A stretch of DNA of 64,000 nucleotides from assembly GCA_016213675.1 (NCBI GenBank), contig JACQZW010000006.1:62001-126000 (forward strand). The letters run 5' to 3'. Within the stretch, counting starts at the first letter, position 1. Every line of letters begins with the position of its first letter. Of the stretch, positions 53,961 to 62,042 are shown one piece after another. The position numbers and the translations under genes are program-made. Origin of the DNA: Acidobacteriota bacterium. GTDB lineage: Bacteria; Acidobacteriota; Thermoanaerobaculia; Thermoanaerobaculales; Thermoanaerobaculaceae. A model generated the notes under the pieces. It saw only the letters and a program-made list of their open reading frames with translations. It did not search any database and had not been told where the DNA came from.

Positions 53961-55244
53961 ATGGCCCTCGAAGGCACCCTGCGCGACTTCTCGCTCGCCG
54001 ACATCTTCCAGCTCATTGGCCTGCAGAGGAAGACCGGCGTCCTCACCCTGCGCTCGGCCGAGGACGTGGTGAGCATCTCTTTCCTCGAGGGACGGGTCGT
54101 CGGCGCCGACTCGCTCAACAAGCGGCTCGAGGACCGCCTCGGCCAGGTGCTCCTGAAGACCGGCGCCGTCACGCAGGACGACCTCGAAAAGGCGCTCAAG
54201 GTCCAGATGGAGACGCTCGAACGCCTCGGCCACATCCTGATGCGTCACGAGGTGATCTCCCGGGAAGGGTTGCGTCACGCCATCGAGCAGCAGATCCTTC
54301 AGATCATCTACCGGGTGTTCCGATGGCAGGATGGTGACTACCATTTCTCACAGGAAACCTCCATCGACTACGACCACGAGCTGGTGACCCCCCTGGGCGC
54401 GGAGAGCATTCTGATGGAAGGCGCCCGGATGCTCGACGAGTGGCCGATCATCGAGAAGCGGATACCTCACCGCGGAATCGTCTTCGTCCCCGCCCCTGCC
54501 GCCCAGACGGTCGAAGTGGCCGCCGACGAGGACCTCGCCGAGCTGGACGACTTCGAGTTCGACTTTGACGAGGCGCCCGCGCCCCCGCCGGCCGGAGGAC
54601 GCGTCAAGGTCAGCGCGCTCGAGCGCGAGATCCTCGACCTGCTCGACGGCCGTTCGAGCGTGGACGACGTGATCAAGAAGAGCCCCGCCTCGGAGTTCGA
54701 GACTTGCAAGGCGCTCTACACCCTGCTGTCCCGCTCGCTGATCCGTGAGGCGAGCCGCGACGAGCTCACCAAGGCCAGGTCGCAGGTCGAGGCGCCCGCC
54801 GCGCTCGCCCCGTCGCAGGCCTCGCGGATCCCGTGGTTCGCCGTCGCGCTCGTCCCGCTCTTGGTGTTCTCCCAGTTCGTCGCCCCGCGCAACCCGTACA
54901 ACCCGCTCCTGGGCCCGGGACCGAAGATCGTGCCCCGGATCCAGACGGCCTTCTCCTGGGCCAGGATGTGGGGAACGTGGCAGATCCTGCAGGCGCGGGC
55001 GACCCTGACCGGGACCTATCCCGACTCGCTCCCGGAGCTGGCCCGCGAGGGCTACGTCAGGGGCACCGCCCTCCACGATCCCTGGGGAACTCCCTACCGC
55101 TACGTGCTGCGCGAGCGCTCGGTGTTGATGGCCGGGAGCAGTCCGAGCGGCGCTCCCGATCCGAACCTCCTGCTCTCCATGCACATGAGCGCCGAGCAGG
55201 ATGACGCGTCCGGCAGTCGGGGTGCGGTCCTCGTAGAACCTTGA
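53961..55244 (+). CDS. DUF4388 (PATAN-like) protein with GspG-like C-terminus
   Basis: 427 residues. The N-terminal DUF4388 domain (about 1-165) begins LEGTLRDFSLADIFQLIGLQ and contains a GLITE-type helical part (QVLLKTGAVTQDDLEKALKVQ). An acidic linker (about 190-215), a winged-helix-like segment (LEREILDLLDGRSSVDDVI), one transmembrane helix (about 288-305) and a type II secretion GspG-like end (TYPDSLPELAREGYVRGTAL) follow. DUF4388 proteins are linked to gliding, polar growth and receiver signalling. ATG 53961 has GGAGGTAGCC. The stop overlaps the -35 of the dnaK promoter. Confidence 0.78.
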   Translation: MALEGTLRDFSLADIFQLIGLQRKTGVLTLRSAEDVVSISFLEGRVVGADSLNKRLEDRLGQVLLKTGAVTQDDLEKALKVQMETLERLGHILMRHEVISREGLRHAIEQQILQIIYRVFRWQDGDYHFSQETSIDYDHELVTPLGAESILMEGARMLDEWPIIEKRIPHRGIVFVPAPAAQTVEVAADEDLAELDDFEFDFDEAPAPPPAGGRVKVSALEREILDLLDGRSSVDDVIKKSPASEFETCKALYTLLSRSLIREASRDELTKARSQVEAPAALAPSQASRIPWFAVALVPLLVFSQFVAPRNPYNPLLGPGPKIVPRIQTAFSWARMWGTWQILQARATLTGTYPDSLPELAREGYVRGTALHDPWGTPYRYVLRERSVLMAGSSPSGAPDPNLLLSMHMSAEQDDASGSRGAVLVEP

Positions 55245-55269
55245 CAGCGCTCCACTCAGGTTTTATGAT
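55241..55269 (+). promoter_or_regulatory. Strong sigma-70-type promoter of dnaK
   Basis: TTGACA (55241-55246) and TATGAT (55264-55269) are separated by exactly 17 bases. The -35 is a full consensus match and overlaps the preceding stop codon; the -10 lies 35 bases before the dnaK ATG. It is the best promoter in the window. Confidence 0.8.
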
Positions 55270-55291
55270 GTCCTCTGGCGGTTAACCTGAG
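55255..55291. promoter_or_regulatory. Candidate operator: inverted repeat across the dnaK -10 box
   Basis: CTCAGGTT (55255-55262) and AACCTGAG (55284-55291) form a perfect 8-bp inverted repeat with a 21-base centre containing the -10 and the expected start site. The right arm runs into the Shine-Dalgarno GAGGAGG. The arms loosely resemble the HspR HAIR half-site (CTTGAGT), but HAIR spacing is much shorter. Repression by the HspR encoded in the same cluster is inference. Confidence 0.5.
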
Positions 55292-55304
55292 GAGGACTTC
55301 ATCA

Positions 55305-57221
55305 ATGTCAAAGATCATCGGAATCGATCTGGGGACCACCAACTCGGTGGTCGCGTTCATGGACGCCGGGAAGCCTGTCGTGATTGCCAACCAGGAGGGG
55401 GCCCGCACGACTCCGTCGGTGGTGGCGTTCGCCAAGAGTGGTGAACGGCTGGTCGGCCAGGTGGCCAAGCGGCAGGCGATCACCAATCCCGAGCAGACGA
55501 TCTTCTCGATCAAGCGCTTCATGGGGCGCCGCTACGACGAGGTCACGCAGGAGATCAAGATGTTCCCCTTCCACGTCGTGCGCGGGGAGAACCAGACCGC
55601 CCGCGTCGAGGTCGAAGGCAAGCTGTTCTCGCCGCCCGAGATCTCCGCCATGGTGCTGCAAAAGCTCAAGGCGGCCGCCGAGGACTACCTCGGCGAGAAG
55701 ATCGAGAAGGCCGTGATCACCGTGCCCGCCTACTTCAACGACGCACAGCGCCAGGCGACCAAAGACGCCGGCCAGATCGCCGGCCTCGAGGTCGTCCGGT
55801 TGGTCAACGAGCCGACGGCGGCGGCGCTGGCCTACGGGCTCGACAAGAAGAAGGACGAGCTGATCGCCGTCTATGACTTCGGCGGCGGCACCTTCGACAT
55901 CTCGATTCTCGAGGTCGGCCAGGGCGTCGTCGAGGTCAAGTCGACCAACGGGGACACCCACCTCGGCGGCGACGACCTCGACCAGCGTCTCATCGAGTGG
56001 CTGACCGAGGAGTTCCGCCGTGACCAGGGGATCGATCTGTCCAAGGACCGCATGGCCTTGCAGCGGTTGAAGGAGGCGGCCGAGAAGGCGAAGTGCGAGC
56101 TGTCGACGGTGCAGGAGACCGAGATCAACCTGCCCTTCATCACGGCCGACGCCTCCGGCCCGAAGCACTTCAGCATCAAGATATCTCGCGCCAAGTTCGA
56201 ACAGCTCGTCGAGGACATCATCCAGAGGACGCTCGGCCCGTGTCGCCAGGCGCTCAAGGACGCGGCTCTCGAGCCCAAGGACGTCAACGAAGTGGTGCTG
56301 GTCGGTGGATCGACCCGCATCCCCCGCGTCCAGAAGCTGGTCCAGGAGCTGTTCGGCAAGGAACCGCACCGGGGCGTCAACCCCGACGAGGTCGTCGCGG
56401 TCGGCGCGGCCATCCAGGCGGGCGTCCTGGCCGGCGAGGTCCACGACCTGCTGCTCCTCGACGTGACCCCGCTCTCGCTCGGCGTCGAGACGCTCGGCGG
56501 CGTCTGTGACGTGGTGATCCAGCGCAACACGACGATCCCGACCAGGAAGTCCAAGATCTACTCCACCGCAGACGACAGTCAGACCCAGGTCGAGATCCAC
56601 GTCCTCCAGGGCGAGCGGCCCATGGCTCACGACAACCGTACCTTGGGACGCTTCCACCTGGTCGGCATTCCGCCCGCGCCGCGCGGCATCCCCCAGGTCG
56701 AGGTGACGTTCGACATCGACGCCAACGGGATCCTCCACGTGTCGGCCAAGGACCTCGGCACCGGCAGGGAGCAGAAGATCCAGATCACGGCTTCCTCCGG
56801 CCTCAACGAGGACGAGATCCAGAAGATGGTGAGGGAGTCGGAGCAGAACGCCGAGGAGGACCAGAAGCGCAAGCAGGAGGTCGAGTCGCGGAACCGCCTC
56901 GACTCGCTGATCTACTCGACCCAGAAGCTCCTCGAGGACAACAAGGAGAAGGTGGGCGACACGCACCGGGCCGACCTCGAGACGGCGATCACCGAGGCGA
57001 AGAAGGCCCTCGAGGGAGGCAGCCGGGAGGCGATGGACAGCGCGTTCGACCAACTCACCAAGGCCTCGCACCGACTCGCCGAAGAGATCTACCGGACTGC
57101 CTCGCCCGGCGCGTCGGAACCGGGACCCGAGCCCCAGGGCGCCCCGGCGGCGGGACCGGCCGCGGAGGGCGACGTCGTCGATGCGGAATACGTGGACGTG
57201 GAGTCGAAGCCGAGCAACTAG
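55305..57221 (+). CDS. dnaK: Chaperone DnaK (Hsp70)
   Basis: 638 residues, full family length. An ATPase domain (1 to about 385) with [13 protein letters not shown], the DFGGGTFD phosphate loop and [11 protein letters not shown]; the conserved linker [13 protein letters not shown]; a substrate-binding beta domain; and a C-terminal helical lid ending in an Ala/Pro/Gly-rich tail with [13 protein letters not shown] 55305 has GAGGAGG at 55289-55295. No grpE or dnaJ follows; instead hsp20, hspR and a sigma factor do, so GrpE and DnaJ are presumably encoded elsewhere. Confidence 0.97.
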   Translation: MSKIIGIDLGTTNSVVAFMDAGKPVVIANQEGARTTPSVVAFAKSGERLVGQVAKRQAITNPEQTIFSIKRFMGRRYDEVTQEIKMFPFHVVRGENQTARVEVEGKLFSPPEISAMVLQKLKAAAEDYLGEKIEKAVITVPAYFNDAQRQATKDAGQIAGLEVVRLVNEPTAAALAYGLDKKKDELIAVYDFGGGTFDISILEVGQGVVEVKSTNGDTHLGGDDLDQRLIEWLTEEFRRDQGIDLSKDRMALQRLKEAAEKAKCELSTVQETEINLPFITADASGPKHFSIKISRAKFEQLVEDIIQRTLGPCRQALKDAALEPKDVNEVVLVGGSTRIPRVQKLVQELFGKEPHRGVNPDEVVAVGAAIQAGVLAGEVHDLLLLDVTPLSLGVETLGGVCDVVIQRNTTIPTRKSKIYSTADDSQTQVEIHVLQGERPMAHDNRTLGRFHLVGIPPAPRGIPQVEVTFDIDANGILHVSAKDLGTGREQKIQITASSGLNEDEIQKMVRESEQNAEEDQKRKQEVESRNRLDSLIYSTQKLLEDNKEKVGDTHRADLETAITEAKKALEGGSREAMDSAFDQLTKASHRLAEEIYRTASPGASEPGPEPQGAPAAGPAAEGDVVDAEYVDVESKPSN

Positions 57222-57290
57222 CGGGATCTCGACTCGCCGGAGGCCGGGCCGGCCGGTGACGCGCGGCTGTGGCGCACGCTCGGGATAAGC

Positions 57291-57296
57291 TACCCT
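57291..57296 (+). promoter_or_regulatory. Possible -10 box for hsp20
   Basis: TACCCT lies 35 bases before the hsp20 ATG, the same distance as the dnaK and tryptophanase boxes. No -35 is visible, so read-through from dnaK may matter more. Confidence 0.3.
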
Positions 57297-57331
57297 GGCC
57301 GGGCGAGACAACAACACACAGGAGAGGCACG

Positions 57332-57775
57332 ATGAGGGATCTGGACTGGCGCGTCATCCGCGAGCTCGCGGCGCTTCGCACCCGCTTCCGCGAGGTGCTC
57401 GAGCAGGCGCTCCTCCCACTTCCTGCGGCGACCCTCTCCGGCTCGAGCGCCTTCGAGCCCACCGCCGACGTCTGGGAGGTGGACGATCGCGTGGTGGTCG
57501 CGCTCGAGCTGCCGGGCGTCAGCAGCGAGTGCATCGAGATCCGGCTCGAGGGCGAGTCGCTCGTCGTCGGCGGCGAGATCCCTCCGACCTCCGAGGGGGA
57601 GGGCCGGTTCCTTCGCATCGAGCGGCCGCGCGGCCGCTTCCACCGCGTCATCCCTCTCCCGCCGGGCGTGAAGGGCGAGCCCAGCGCCGTCCTGCAGGCG
57701 GGCGTGCTCGAGGTCACCTTGCCCTGCTCGCGTTCCGGCCGTCGCCGGATCCCCATCGAGGGGGGACGCCGATGA
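57332..57775 (+). CDS. Small heat-shock protein (Hsp20/alpha-crystallin)
   Basis: 147 residues. The alpha-crystallin domain spans about 45-140: PTADVWEVDDRVVVALELPG, the ECIEIRLEGESLVVGGE strands, and the family-typical GVLEVTLP near the C-terminus. It holds unfolded proteins for DnaK. ATG 57332 follows AGGAGAGG. The stop overlaps the hspR start (ATGA), so the chaperone and its likely regulator are co-translated. Confidence 0.92.
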   Translation: MRDLDWRVIRELAALRTRFREVLEQALLPLPAATLSGSSAFEPTADVWEVDDRVVVALELPGVSSECIEIRLEGESLVVGGEIPPTSEGEGRFLRIERPRGRFHRVIPLPPGVKGEPSAVLQAGVLEVTLPCSRSGRRRIPIEGGRR

Positions 57776-58149
57776 CCGAGCGGCTACGGCGCTATCACAT
57801 GATCTCGTGGGTCGCCGAGCACTACGGAATCCACCCGCAGACGCTTCGCCTCTACGAGCGCGAGGGACTGATCCGCCCTCCCCGCAGCATCGGCAACACG
57901 CGCCTCTACGACGACGAGACCTGCGAGCGCCTCGAGTACATCCTCACCCTGACCCGCGACCTGGGAGTAAACCTCGCAGGCGTCGAGGTTGTCCTGCGCA
58001 TGAAGGACCAGATCGACGCGCTGCAGCAGGAGGTGAGCCGGGTCCTGGTGGCCATGGATCGGGAGATCGCGCGGCGCGGAATGGTCCCTCGCGAACGTGC
58101 GCTCGCGCCGCGGCCGGGGTCCCGCCTCGTCCCCAGCGAGGACGAATGA
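57772..58149 (+). CDS. hspR: MerR-family heat-shock regulator HspR
   Basis: 125 residues. An N-terminal MerR winged helix-turn-helix (MISWVAEHYGIHPQTLRLYE, then REGLIRPPRSIGNTRLYDDE) matches HspR, with a coiled dimerisation region behind (LAGVEVVLRMKDQIDALQQE). HspR represses dnaK-type operons in actinobacteria and other phyla, using DnaK as co-repressor. Its place after dnaK and hsp20 supports autogenous control. It overlaps hsp20 upstream and the sigma-factor gene downstream, each by four bases (ATGA). Confidence 0.9.
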   Translation: MTERLRRYHMISWVAEHYGIHPQTLRLYEREGLIRPPRSIGNTRLYDDETCERLEYILTLTRDLGVNLAGVEVVLRMKDQIDALQQEVSRVLVAMDREIARRGMVPRERALAPRPGSRLVPSEDE

Positions 58150-59003
58150 GCCACGATGAGCGCCAGCGCGATCCCGAGGCCGCGCTCCTCCGGCGTTACC
58201 TTCAGGAAATAGGCAGGTTCAAGCAGCTCACGCCCGACGAGGAGAAGCACCTCGGTCGGCTCATCCGCCAGGACAACGACGCCGAGGCGTTGCGCGAGCT
58301 CGTCGAAGCGAACTTGCGGTTCGTCGTCGCCTACGCGAAGCGCTTCCGCCACTCCCGGGTTTCGCTGCTCGACCTCATCAACGAGGGCAACATCGGCCTG
58401 ATCCAGGCTGCCCGCAAGTTCAACCCGGACCGCAACGTCAAGTTCATCACCTATGCGGTCTGGTGGATCCGCCAGGCCATCCTGCACGCGCTCTCCGAGC
58501 ACGGAGCGAGCTTCCGCCTGCCGCAGAAGCAGGCCAACACGCTGTACAGGCTCGAGCGTTCGCGGCAGGCCCTGGGGAGAGAGCTCGAGCGCGCGCCCAA
58601 CGAGGCGGAGCTCGCCGACGAGCTCGGGATGCAGGCTGACGAGGTCCGGCTCCTGCTCGCCTCGAACCAGAACATCCTCTCGCTCAACGAGCCGGTCGAC
58701 GAGGAGGGCGAGGCGGAGTTCGGCGACCTGCTCGAGCAGTACGTCGTGCCCGACACCGACGAGGAGGTCCTCCGGACGTCGTTCGAGGACACGTTGCGCG
58801 AGGCGCTCGCCGCACTGTCGGAGAAGGAGCGCCAGATCCTCGGCTTGCGCTTCGGCCTCGACGACGACAAGCCACGGACGCTGCGCGAGATCGGCGACCT
58901 CATCGGCATCTCGCGTGAGCGGGTCAGGCAGATCGAGAACCAGGCGCTGGCCAAGCTCCGCCGGAGCTCGCAGGCGCGCGCGCTGGCCGGCTACTTGAAC
59001 TGA
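58146..59003 (+). CDS. Sigma-70 family RNA polymerase sigma factor (group 2-like)
   Basis: 285 residues. Region 1.2 (ALLRRYLQEIGRFKQLTPDEE), region 2 (NLRFVVAYAKRFRHSRVSLLDLINEGNIGL and FITYAVWWIRQAI), region 3 (RLPQKQANTLYRLERS) and region 4 (TLREIGDLIGISRERVRQIENQ) are all present; region 1.1 is missing. It is more like RpoS/SigB-type or short RpoD paralogues than RpoH. ATG 58146 overlaps hspR. Co-translation with a heat-shock repressor suggests a stress sigma factor whose level follows heat shock. Confidence 0.9.
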   Translation: MSHDERQRDPEAALLRRYLQEIGRFKQLTPDEEKHLGRLIRQDNDAEALRELVEANLRFVVAYAKRFRHSRVSLLDLINEGNIGLIQAARKFNPDRNVKFITYAVWWIRQAILHALSEHGASFRLPQKQANTLYRLERSRQALGRELERAPNEAELADELGMQADEVRLLLASNQNILSLNEPVDEEGEAEFGDLLEQYVVPDTDEEVLRTSFEDTLREALAALSEKERQILGLRFGLDDDKPRTLREIGDLIGISRERVRQIENQALAKLRRSSQARALAGYLN

Positions 59004-59178
59004 CCGGACCGCATGGCGGGCCGGTCATCCCAAGCGTTCCCGAGCAGCCGCGAGGGACGCGAGGGATCCCGTGGCGCTCGACGGATCGTCAGCCCGCTGT
59101 CGACGCGAACCAGTGTTCGGAGATGGGGCGAGATCCCTCGCCACGCCCGGGAAGGCGCGGTTCGGGGGGCGAATCGCG
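59001..59178. repeat. Convergent gap with hairpin and GAGATCCCTCG-type repeat
   Basis: TGACCGG (59001-59007) pairs with CCGGTCA (59021-59027) just at the sigma-gene stop. Further on, GCGAGATCCCTCG (59128-59140) followed by CGGGAAGG matches GCGAGATCCCTCG at 60833-60845, and the CCCGAGC...GCGAGGGATC stretch at 59039-59070 is its imperfect inverse. This is a common dispersed repeat type in bacterial genomes (from memory). Confidence 0.55.
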
Positions 59179-59706
59179 TTACTTCTGCTTCAAGTTGCCC
59201 GGTAGCTCCGCGACCGCGAGCCTGAGCACCCTGGCGATGTCCTCGCCGGTTGCGGCCTTTACGAGGTTGCCGACCGTGCCCCGGTTCCGGCAGATCCACG
59301 ACAGCCGCGCCAGCCAGCGCAGGTGCGCCATGTCCTTCCGCAGGGCGAGCAGGAAGAACAGGTGCGTCGGCTTGTCGTCCGGCGAACCGAAGTGGATACC
59401 CTGTACCGACCTGGCGAGGAAGAGAAACTGATGCGGAAACTTTTCGGCCGCCCGGTGGCGGGCGTGCAGGAAGGCCACGCCGTTCGGCATCGCCGTCGGG
59501 ACCATGCGCTCGCGTTCGGTCAACGCGGTCTCCAGCCACTTGGAGTCGGTGACCAGGCCGAGCGCCTCGACGCGCTCCACGATCGTGCCGATCACCCGAT
59601 CGCGGGTGTCGACCTTGAGCTCCGGGATCACGTGCGATGGTTGAAAGAGTTCGGCGAGGCTGGGATCGGCGGCCTCCATCACGGGGGCGTTGTCTGGATC
59701 GTTCAC
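59179..59706 (-). CDS. PTS EIIA (fructose/nitrogen type) domain protein
   Basis: 175 residues, one EIIA type-2 domain. The phosphorylation-site motif is AFLHARHRA with His81, followed by VQGIHFGSPDDKPTHLFFLLAL. Free-standing EIIA proteins of this type are mostly regulatory (PtsN-like), receiving phosphate from HPr. No EIIB, EIIC or HPr gene is present. GTG 59706 follows AAAGGAGCAGCC. TACAAT on the minus strand (59748-59743) is a possible -10 with a 36-base leader. Confidence 0.82.
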   Translation of the reverse strand: MNDPDNAPVMEAADPSLAELFQPSHVIPELKVDTRDRVIGTIVERVEALGLVTDSKWLETALTERERMVPTAMPNGVAFLHARHRAAEKFPHQFLFLARSVQGIHFGSPDDKPTHLFFLLALRKDMAHLRWLARLSWICRNRGTVGNLVKAATGEDIARVLRLAVAELPGNLKQK

Positions 59707-59742
59707 GGCTGCTCCTTTCCCCGCCGGCGCGGGCGCCCGGTC

Positions 59743-59748
59743 ATTGTA
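59743..59748 (-). promoter_or_regulatory. Possible -10 box for the EIIA gene
   Basis: TACAAT on the minus strand lies 36 bases before the GTG start. No good -35 is seen at the right distance. Confidence 0.35.
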
Positions 59749-59844
59749 GTCCAGTCGCGGCCTGGCAATGCGGGCGGGTCGGCGGACAGGGGCAGCGTGC
59801 CTGCCCGGTTTCCTCTAGCCACGCCGCCGGGCCCGGGGATGCGC

Positions 59845-59850
59845 TATCCT
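59845..59850 (+). promoter_or_regulatory. Possible -10 box for cysteine synthase
   Basis: GCTATCCT, with TATCCT at 59845-59850, lies 45 bases before the ATG; the same octamer precedes the tryptophanase gene. Confidence 0.35.
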
Positions 59851-59895
59851 CCCGTTCGTTTCGCGCCGGCCTCGGCGCGAGTCACGGGAGTCGCC

Positions 59896-60795
59896 ATGAA
59901 CACGCACAACGTCCTGGACAGCATCGGCAACACGCCGCTCCTGCCGCTTCGCCGGATGATCGAGCCCGGGATGGCCCAGGTCCTGATGAAGATGGAGGCG
60001 TGGAACCCCTCGGGGTCCCTCAAGGACCGCGTCGTCAAGTACATCGTCGAGGAGGCCGAGGCTGCCGGCACCCTGAAGCCTCACCACGTCATAATCGACG
60101 CATCCTCCGGCAACACCGGAATCGCGTTGGGCATGGTGGCGAGCCTCAAGGGCTACCGCTCGCAGATCTTCATGCCGGTCACCAAGTCGATCGAGCGGCG
60201 CAAGATCATGCGGGTGTGGGGCACCGAGCTGGTTCTGACCTCGGGCGAGGACCAGAACTCCCACATCTGGGCCGCCGAGGAGCTGGCCAAGGACACCGAG
60301 CACTATTTCTACCTCAATCAGAACGGCAACGCCGGGAACGTCATGTCCCACTACTGGGGGACCGGCCAGGAGATCGTCGAGGAAACGTCGGGCCGTATCG
60401 ACAGCTTCGTCGCCGGCGCCGGCACCGGCGGGACCCTCATGGGCGTCGCCCGCTACTTCCGCAACCACGACGTGAAGGCCCGCGTGGTCGGCATCCAGCC
60501 GGCGACCCCGATCTCCCGGATCGAGGGACTCCTGCACTTCGACGGGCACTTCCAGCCGAAGATCTGGGACGAGTCGTTCCTCGACGACTTCGTCAAGGTC
60601 ACGGACGACGTCGCCCTCGACACCGCTCGCCGTCTCGCCCGTGAGGAGGGGCTGTTCTGCGGCCCGTCCACCGGCGGCATCGTCGCAGTCGCCCTCGACG
60701 AGGCCAGGCGGCTCGGCTCCGGCAAGACCGTGGTCGCGATCGCCTGCGACCGCGGCGAACGCTACCTCTCGACGCCGCTGGTTCCCGAAGGCTGA
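59896..60795 (+). CDS. Cysteine synthase (O-acetylserine sulfhydrylase family)
   Basis: 299 residues, a fold-type II PLP enzyme that makes cysteine from an activated serine and sulfide. The PLP lysine is Lys43 in NPSGSLKDR; SSGNTGIALGMVA binds the substrate carboxylate and GAGTGGTLMG the phosphate; GPSTGGIVAVAL lies near the end. The sequence has both CysK and CysM features (a CysM-like VMSHYWGTGQEI block), so the sulfur donor cannot be fixed. ATG 59896 follows GGGAGTCGCC. It ends in a long hairpin shared with the convergent redoxin gene. Confidence 0.92.
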   Translation: MNTHNVLDSIGNTPLLPLRRMIEPGMAQVLMKMEAWNPSGSLKDRVVKYIVEEAEAAGTLKPHHVIIDASSGNTGIALGMVASLKGYRSQIFMPVTKSIERRKIMRVWGTELVLTSGEDQNSHIWAAEELAKDTEHYFYLNQNGNAGNVMSHYWGTGQEIVEETSGRIDSFVAGAGTGGTLMGVARYFRNHDVKARVVGIQPATPISRIEGLLHFDGHFQPKIWDESFLDDFVKVTDDVALDTARRLAREEGLFCGPSTGGIVAVALDEARRLGSGKTVVAIACDRGERYLSTPLVPEG

Positions 60796-60882
60796 GGCCG
60801 CCGCAGCGGTCTGTCGACTTCTCCGACACGCGGCGAGATCCCTCGCTCCGCTCGGGAAGCCGACAAGACCGCAGCAGCGGCC
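60796..60882. terminator. Long inverted repeat between cysteine synthase and redoxin genes
   Basis: Arms 60796-60816 (GGCCGCCGCAGCGGTCTGTC...) and 60861-60882 (CGACAAGACCGCAGCAGCGG...) pair almost throughout (about 19 of 21). They fill exactly the gap between the two stop codons. The 44-base centre holds a GCGAGATCCCTCG...CTCGGGAAG repeat also found near 59128. It is a likely bidirectional terminator despite lacking T tracts. Confidence 0.65.
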
Positions 60883-61476
60883 TTATCGGAACTTGATCGA
60901 GCAGCCGATCGCCTTGGTCTCCGCAACCCGGACCGGCGACCCTCCGGTCACGGCGTCCAGGGCGTCCCGCAGGTAGGCCTTGGTCACCTTCGCGGCATCC
61001 TCGGCGTTGTCGTCGATGGCGCCGTGGTAGACGAGCTTGCCGCCGGCGTCGAACACGAACACCTCGGGCGTGCGCGTCGCCCCGAACGCCTTGGCGACCC
61101 CTGACGTCGCGTCGACCACGTACGGGAACGCGTAGCCCTTCTCCTTGGCCCGCTTCTGCATCTCGGGGTACGAGTCGTCCTCGTAGGCCTCGGCGTCGTT
61201 GGGGTTCACGGCGATGACCCCAAAACCATTCTCGCGGTAGGCGTTACCGATGGAGACCAGCCGCTGCTCCCAGGCCTTGGCGTACGGGCAGTGATTGCAG
61301 GTAAACACCACGAGCGTGCCGCGGGCGCCCTTGACGTCGGCGATCGACAGCTCACGGCCGTCCACGTTCAGCATCTTCACGTCCGCCGACGGGGCGACTT
61401 CGCCCACCGTCAGGGCCCCCGACGAGGTCGAGGCCAGGACCACCAGCAGCGACAGTGCGAAATGGGTCACGCGCAT
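60883..61476 (-). CDS. Exported redoxin with CNHCPYA active site
   Basis: 197 residues. A signal peptide (about 1-22) and an AhpC/TSA-thioredoxin fold with the active site Cys60-x2-Cys63 in FTCNHCPYAKAWE, then AVNPNDAEAYEDDSY and GATRTPEVFVFD (cis-Pro loop). The family is a secreted thiol-disulfide or peroxide-handling redoxin with unclear substrates. ATG 61476 shares one base with the TlpA stop (TGATG). It is the last gene of a five-gene periplasmic redox cluster. Confidence 0.87.
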   Translation of the reverse strand: MRVTHFALSLLVVLASTSSGALTVGEVAPSADVKMLNVDGRELSIADVKGARGTLVVFTCNHCPYAKAWEQRLVSIGNAYRENGFGVIAVNPNDAEAYEDDSYPEMQKRAKEKGYAFPYVVDATSGVAKAFGATRTPEVFVFDAGGKLVYHGAIDDNAEDAAKVTKAYLRDALDAVTGGSPVRVAETKAIGCSIKFR

Positions 61477-62042
61477 CAAGATCCTCCTGCGCCCGCCGCT
61501 TCGTCGAGCAGCGTGCGCACCTTCCCCGAGAACGTCTCGTAGCTGGCTCCGCCTTCCCAGAACTCCGCGACGCTGCCGTCGCGGCGATAGAGCCAGGTCG
61601 CCGGCAGCGCCCCCGACCAGGCAGGCGACATCCGCGCGATGAAGTCGTCGTCGCGCTGCCCCTTGAAGTACGTCGGGAAGTCGACGCCCTGGCCGGCGAG
61701 GAACCGCTCGACCTGGGGGCGCTGGGACGTGAAGTCCGCCGAGACCAGGACAAGCCGGAAGTCCCCGGCCGGGAGTTCGCGGTGGAGGCGCACGAGTGCC
61801 GGGAACTCCTCCCGGCACGGATCGCACCACGTCGCCCACACGTTGACCAGCACGACCCGGCCCCGCGCCTCGCCGACCAACCGCTCGACGTCCTCCGCGC
61901 CGACGACCGTGAGCGCCGAGCCCGCGTCCTGGACCGGCGCCGAGCCGCGACCGCACCCAGCCGAGGCTGCAGCGACCAGCGCGACGAGCGCCAGCCCCGT
62001 GACGCCACCGGGACTTCGAAGCCGACTCACCATAGGTCTCAT
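61476..62042 (-). CDS. TlpA-like periplasmic thioredoxin, probably membrane-tethered
   Basis: 188 residues. A hydrophobic segment ends in AASAGC (Cys30), suggesting a lipoprotein although the lipobox is weak. The thioredoxin fold has WATWCDPCREEFP with Cys73 and Cys76 and a cis-proline at ALPATWLY. TlpA/ResA-type proteins reduce apocytochrome c or other periplasmic disulfides, which fits the haem-motif proteins upstream. ATG 62042 overlaps the preceding stop (ATGA); ATG 62033 is an alternative. Confidence 0.87.
   Translation of the reverse strand: MRPMVSRLRSPGGVTGLALVALVAAASAGCGRGSAPVQDAGSALTVVGAEDVERLVGEARGRVVLVNVWATWCDPCREEFPALVRLHRELPAGDFRLVLVSADFTSQRPQVERFLAGQGVDFPTYFKGQRDDDFIARMSPAWSGALPATWLYRRDGSVAEFWEGGASYETFSGKVRTLLDEAAGAGGS

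Noticed and set aside
55308-57317. A 669-codon open frame antisense to dnaK, and similar long antisense frames elsewhere (e.g. 3565-5415, 22881-24479, 25264-26766)
   Set aside because: Long antisense frames are expected in very GC-rich DNA with strong third-position GC; the translations are rich in Arg, Gly, Asp and Val with no domain, and the opposite strand encodes conserved proteins.
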